NCBI GenBank assembly: GCA_033977485.1
Contig: CM066991.1
Coordinates: forward strand, 133,133,999-133,197,998
Direction: 5' to 3'
Source of the DNA: Hydrangea macrophylla
Lineage: Eukaryota > Streptophyta > Magnoliopsida > Cornales > Hydrangeaceae
DNA: 64,000 nucleotides
Positions 59,601 through 64,000 of this stretch are shown piece after piece. Each line of letters begins with the position of its first letter. The first letter of the stretch is position 1. Made by a program: the position numbers and the translations under genes. The notes below the pieces were generated by a model. It saw nothing but the letters and a program-made list of their open reading frames with translations, was not told where the DNA came from and ran no database searches.

Positions 59601-62600
59601 TTGGTCCCTATCTATGCAAACCTAATTTTGAGTTTGTTATATCTCCTCTTAACTAGTAGCAAGCAGTATACCTTTTGTCACGTGTAAAACACAATAGCTC
59701 TACTATTCAATATTCAGTCTTGATTATATATCTGCCTCCTCATATTGGGATTCATCAGGATTCCAGTTGCTTTTGATGCTATGAGTTCCTTTCTTAAACT
59801 TTTCATGCCTGCAAACTCACACACTTTTTCAGTCCATTTAACCAGCTAACTTGGAAGATACTTTGACATCTTTTTAGTGCATGGAAATATTAGACTTCTT
59901 CTGCATGATTAAATGGTTTAGTGTGATGTTGATGGTTGCATGCCCCGCACTCCAAGTTAAAGTGGAACGTAATCGTATTAAATTCTTGAAAACATTGGTC
60001 TTATCTTCATGACTTCATAATTTTGCAATACCAGGTCAAACTTTCAATATCGGGAAGGGACTTCAAGTTGACCCTAATTGCTAGACGTTCACGTCATTAT
60101 GCCGGGACCAGGTTTGAGTACTTTCGGGTTACTGAACAATAATCTTCATTCACGGGATACAAATATTAGATAAAACTATGTTAATAATGTTGCTTGGTAC
60201 ATATTTGGCATTCTGTTCACATGTAGGTCCCTTTAAATGATGAATTTGTAAAGCATTGCATGTGTACCAAGTGCATCTAAAGCTCACCACCCCCCCCCCC
60301 CCCCAACACACACACACACACACACACACACACCCACACCCACACCCCCACACACACCCCCACACACTTCTGCTGATTTCAACTCTCACTTTTTTTTCCT
60401 TTGTCTGGTATAGATATTTAAAACGAGGTGTAAATGAGAAGGGTCGAGTAGCTAATGATGTTGAGACAGAACAGATTGTATATGAAGACGTTCCTGAAGG
60501 ATGCCCAGTACAAATAAGTTCTGTGGTGCAGAACCGGGGTTCAATTCCCCTTTTCTGGTCGCAGGAAACTTCGCGATTGAATATTAAACCTGATATAATA
60601 TGTATGACTCAAGCACATTGAATGTTTGTGTTGAGGTGCTAATGTCCCTTTATATCTTTGCTTACTTTCTTTCTCTTTCCAGTATCGAGGAAGGACCTCA
60701 ACTACGAAGCCACAAGACTTCACTTTGAGAATCTTGTCAAGAGATATGGCAATCCTATTATTATACTCAATTTGATTAAGGTGTGCCTTCCTGTATTAAT
60801 TATGGACCAAAAAAAATATAATTTCATCCCCAAAGTATGTTCATTTACTTGTATTTGAACTTTGAAGTTAAGCAATCCTCGGATGGGCTCTCTAATACTC
60901 TTTTTTATTTGCCTGTCATTATGTGTCTGGTTAACAGACTCGTGAGAAGAAACCCAGAGAGTCCATTCTCCGTGCAGAGTTTGCCAATGCTATCGATTTA
61001 ATTAACAGAGATTTAACTGAGGAGAATCGTTTGAGGTTCCTTCACTGGGATCTCAACAAATATTCAAGAAAGTACTTATTCTTCCCTTGCATACGTTCAA
61101 ATTTTTATTATTATTATTATTATTTTTTTATATTCTGTTATTTAGCATCCTTAATGTGGATATGACCTGATTCTTTTCAGCAAAGCTACAAACGTGCTGG
61201 CGCTTTTAGGCAAAGTTGCTGATTACGCATTGAACTTAACTGGTTTCTTTTATTGTCAAGTGACACCAACTTCTGGAACCAAAGGATTATCAAATTGGTC
61301 CTACTCTGGGTAAGTTTTAACATAAAAGGAAGGTCCCTTAATGGCATGACATACTGTCATTTTTTATCCTTACCACGATTTGTTTGTAACTCCTTCAAGA
61401 TAAAAAAATTTAAAAAATATTGCTGGTGTACCCCTATGACATGGTTTTAGGTCCAGCATTGTCCGACAAATCAGTTACCACCTCGTTTCTGTATAATCTT
61501 GTCCAGTTTAGTTTACCTCGGGTTGCAATTTGGGCAGATTGAACCCAGTTGATTGACAAGCTTGGGCTAAAACCTCTTGTTGAGGGTTTGGGCTTGGCTT
61601 GAAAAATCCCAACCAGATCTGAGATTGGATTGTGCATGGATTGACATCTTAGACAAGCCAAGCCTTATTTAAGGTACCCTAACAATGTTATGCATGCAAT
61701 AACTATATAGTATGAACGATGGTATTACCTTTACAAGTCTATTATTCTAGGCTTTTTTTCTTTTTCTTTTATTGGGAATTAGTTTGCAATTGGATGTTTA
61801 TTCGTGGATTTAACATAATGGACTGTAGCTTCTGCTGGAAATGAAACCTGATTTTGTTTATACTGCAAAAGTTGTTTCAAGTATCCTGTTAGTTCAAAAT
61901 ATGCTTCAAGTTTGCTTTATTCACAGACAGTGTGAACTACAGATTGGCGAAGACAACGCACACACGACAATCACACCACCCAATGTAAATCTGAGCTTGA
62001 AGGCACTGTAACGAATTCTGTGGGTGTGGTTTGGATCTCCAGGAAGTAGAAGCATGGGTGTGGCGGTCCGACACCCAGTGCGGGTGCGGCTGCCTCTCTG
62101 AAGAGTCCGTGCTTCCTAGCCAGGAACTCATCCACTTTCTAGGCATCGGCTTTTGTCAGTCTTCAAAAGTATATGAAGATGCCTTCTGTTTCATAAGATA
62201 TCCAAACTTAGCGGATTAATGTAGTACTACTTTTCGTAGGCTTGTCGAGCAATTGCTTGCAATTTATGGAGTTATATTGCAGGATCAGCTCAAAATTTTA
62301 CATCCTCGGAGTCTGTTTCTCTCCCTCTCTATGCCATGTAGTTACTTCTCTTTTTGCCTACAGATTCTGGCTTGTATTTACACTTGAAAAATTGAATGGC
62401 TGCAGGAATTATGATAATTGTGAACTCTCTCTGCATATTCTTTGCGATAAAAGCAATGATACTGAGGACTTGGAAATAAATGTTAGCAGTGGTAGAACTG
62501 ATGGGGGTGGATTCCACTCTGCCAAGTCTCCAACATTTCAGAAAGGTGTCCTACGGACCAATTGCATAGATTGTTTGGATCGCACAAATGTTGCCCAATA

Positions 62601-64000
62601 TGCGTATGGCTTGACTGCTCTTGGGCATCAGCTGCATGCTCTAGGATTTATTGATCTCCCCAATATTGATTTAGATTCCTCCTTGGCTGATGATTTAATG
62701 AAAACTTATGAGACAATGGGGGACACACTTGCATTACAATATGGTGGATCTGCTGCACACAACAAGGTATTCCTTCCAAGTAAAGGTGCTTAGGGATTTC
62801 TTCTTTTAAAATGATGTTGAATAGAAGTGAAAAAATGAAGAAGAATCTTTGGTAGTAGGAAAGAATAAGGAAAAAACCCCGTTATCCCCTCACCTAGGGC
62901 ACTCTAGGTATCCTGTACCTAGAGTTGAACGTTTGGCATCACCCACCATTGCCAATAAGAGTAATTATAACTCCATTCTGTTTATTTCTTAGGTTCATAG
63001 CCTCTTTAATAGGCCACAATAAGATTTGAAACAACAAAGACAAAAACCACCTAAACTAGTCACTCACTCTACGGTAACAACTTATATAAATTCTAACAAC
63101 TAAAATAACATATAGGAAACAACATAGAAATCTGCTCCTGGGCTTGGTGGGGTTGGTGTCCGCATCAGTTTCAACTGGCACGAGTCAGGAATTCCTTTTC
63201 AGCTGATGCTTGTGTTTATGTTTTTAACATCCAACTTTAGCAGTACTTTACTTTTTCATAATCTGTCCTGATCGTGAATTACCTATATAACTGTATCCGT
63301 TTAGAATGCATGCACGCACTTTTTGGGTTTTGTTAATTCCAATAAGGGAGCTGTGAGGTCCAAGTCCCCGTTGAGGTGGAGGTTATCGAAAGTGTATGTG
63401 CGCATTCATATCTGCATATGTTATAAAATGCATGCACACTCCATCTACTTGCCGGGAAAAATTGTTATAAGAGCCTGTTTTACCTCCTCAAAGCAAGCTT
63501 TTCATCCTCAAAATTACAATAACTTCTTTTGAGTGTGAGAAAGAGGAAAAAAGAAAGAAAAAGATAATAAAAGACGAGGCAACAGAGAAATGATGATATC
63601 TCCTGAAATGTTGTCTTTCTCATGGTCTCTCATTATTAAACTCTAAACTCTCCAGTTTAACTACTTCTGGTCCATAAATATGCTTCCGTCGTTATCTCAG
63701 AACATTATTATTACTATGTTACGTAATTTGGGGCAGCCTGGTGGGCCCTCATTGAACCCGTGTTTATGATGTGCATTAGTATTCCCGTTATTTTTCATAC
63801 TTTTCTATATCGTGGATGTTTCTTTATTGTATTTGGATACCATAGAGTGTCTTACGACATGCCTTGTGCTGCTTTTCGTGCTTATGAATGTACTTACTGG
63901 AGCATACAGTTCACGCTGAAAGTCTCCAATGTTTAATTTGTTCCTGCGGTCAGTTTTTAACAATCCCTATCTGTGATACTGAACAGATTTTCTCGCAAAG
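55549..64000 (+). CDS. SAC-domain phosphoinositide phosphatase (SAC2-5-like), 3' part beyond window
   Basis: Exons: 55549-55644, 57974-58178, 58263-58428, 59119-59341, 60035-60111, 60414-60601, 60683-60780, 60938-61071, 61181-61309, 62406-62766, 63987 onward. All are GT-AG with consistent phases, 559 codons before the last partial exon (IFSQ). The SAC domain runs through [64 protein letters not shown] and the catalytic C-x5-R motif [10 protein letters not shown] (Cys492, Arg498). Family knowledge: it removes phosphate from phosphoinositides, with Arabidopsis SAC2-5 acting on PI(3,5)P2 at the tonoplast. Those proteins are near 800 residues, so about a third of the protein lies past the edge. 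The segment between CQVTPTSG and FQKGVLRTN is a variable linker. Confidence 0.94.
56583..56612. repeat. C homopolymer of about 30 bases in SAC intron 1
   Basis: An uninterrupted C run starts in a C-rich context (CCCCTCACCCT). On the minus strand it is a long G run able to form G-quadruplexes. Its exact length may be affected by sequencing. Confidence 0.85.
60289..60366. repeat. C run followed by CA microsatellite in SAC intron 5
   Basis: About 15 Cs, then CA repeats and CACCC variants, end some 47 bp before the acceptor of exon 6. It is close enough that length changes could affect splicing, but this is not shown. Confidence 0.85.
61921..62230. other. GC-richer island in SAC intron 9
   Basis: The intron is otherwise AT-rich, but this stretch contains GAAGCATGGGTGTGGCGGT and GTCCGTGCTTC, an inverted GAAGCA/TGCTTC pair around GTGTGGC/GGTGCGGC words. 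Exons 9 and 10 join in phase without it, so it is not needed for the protein. It may be a small inserted repeat or a cryptic exon. Confidence 0.45.

Noticed and set aside
60525..60560. GGTTCAATTCCCC resembling a tRNA T-loop
   Set aside because: It lies within exon 6 of the SAC gene in the coding frame (NRGSIPLFW), and no acceptor or anticodon arm can be folded around it.
62242..62405. N-terminal extension of the 183-codon frame ending at 62,793
   Set aside because: The real exon starts at 62,406 after a CAG acceptor that joins exon 9 in phase; the upstream codons are intron read-through, as are those after 62,766.

Overview
The window is eukaryotic nuclear DNA from a flowering plant, most likely a eudicot. 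It is AT-rich, genes are split by GT-AG introns, and the spaces are filled with plant-type MITEs, Ty3/gypsy LTR retrotransposons, a TRIM, a SINE and a Mutator-like element. There are no operons, CRISPR arrays, rRNAs or tRNAs. The species cannot be named from the sequence. Identities, boundaries and target-site duplications (TSDs) were read by eye; no alignment or database search was run.

Layout. (1) 1-13,150: an intact five-exon GDSL esterase/lipase gene (339-10,818, + strand, 368 codons plus stop). Its 6.4-kb intron 2 is crowded with MITEs. Downstream lie a fossil GDSL exon and a minus-strand TRIM that carries a nested MITE. (2) About 14,270-24,130: a tandem duplicate of that block. Its GDSL copy is a pseudogene: the signal peptide and GDS block are deleted, there are frameshifts and stops, and the last exon is truncated. 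(3) About 24,130-49,960: roughly 26 kb of foreign DNA that splits the duplicate; the missing tail of the duplicate reappears at about 49,960-50,340. The block holds a degenerate gypsy element (28,150-29,635, 39,366-39,612, LTR 39,654-41,724) interrupted by a younger gypsy element (29,636-39,365), a probable large solo LTR with a 1.25-kb Mutator-like element inside it, an inverted LTR fragment, two copies of a 1-kb direct repeat that bracket the nest, and a Helitron-like element. (4) 50,340-54,900: gene-free, repeat-bearing DNA. (5) 55,549 to the window end: eleven exons (the last one partial) of a SAC-domain phosphoinositide phosphatase gene, + strand, running off the right edge.

Only two host genes look functional: the secreted GDSL hydrolase and the SAC phosphatase. 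They are unrelated in function and are simply neighbours. I did not find a convincing new biological system. The most interesting material is genome-evolution structure: nested insertions with readable TSDs, a pair of duplicated loci that show which insertions came after the duplication, and rearranged retroelement junctions.
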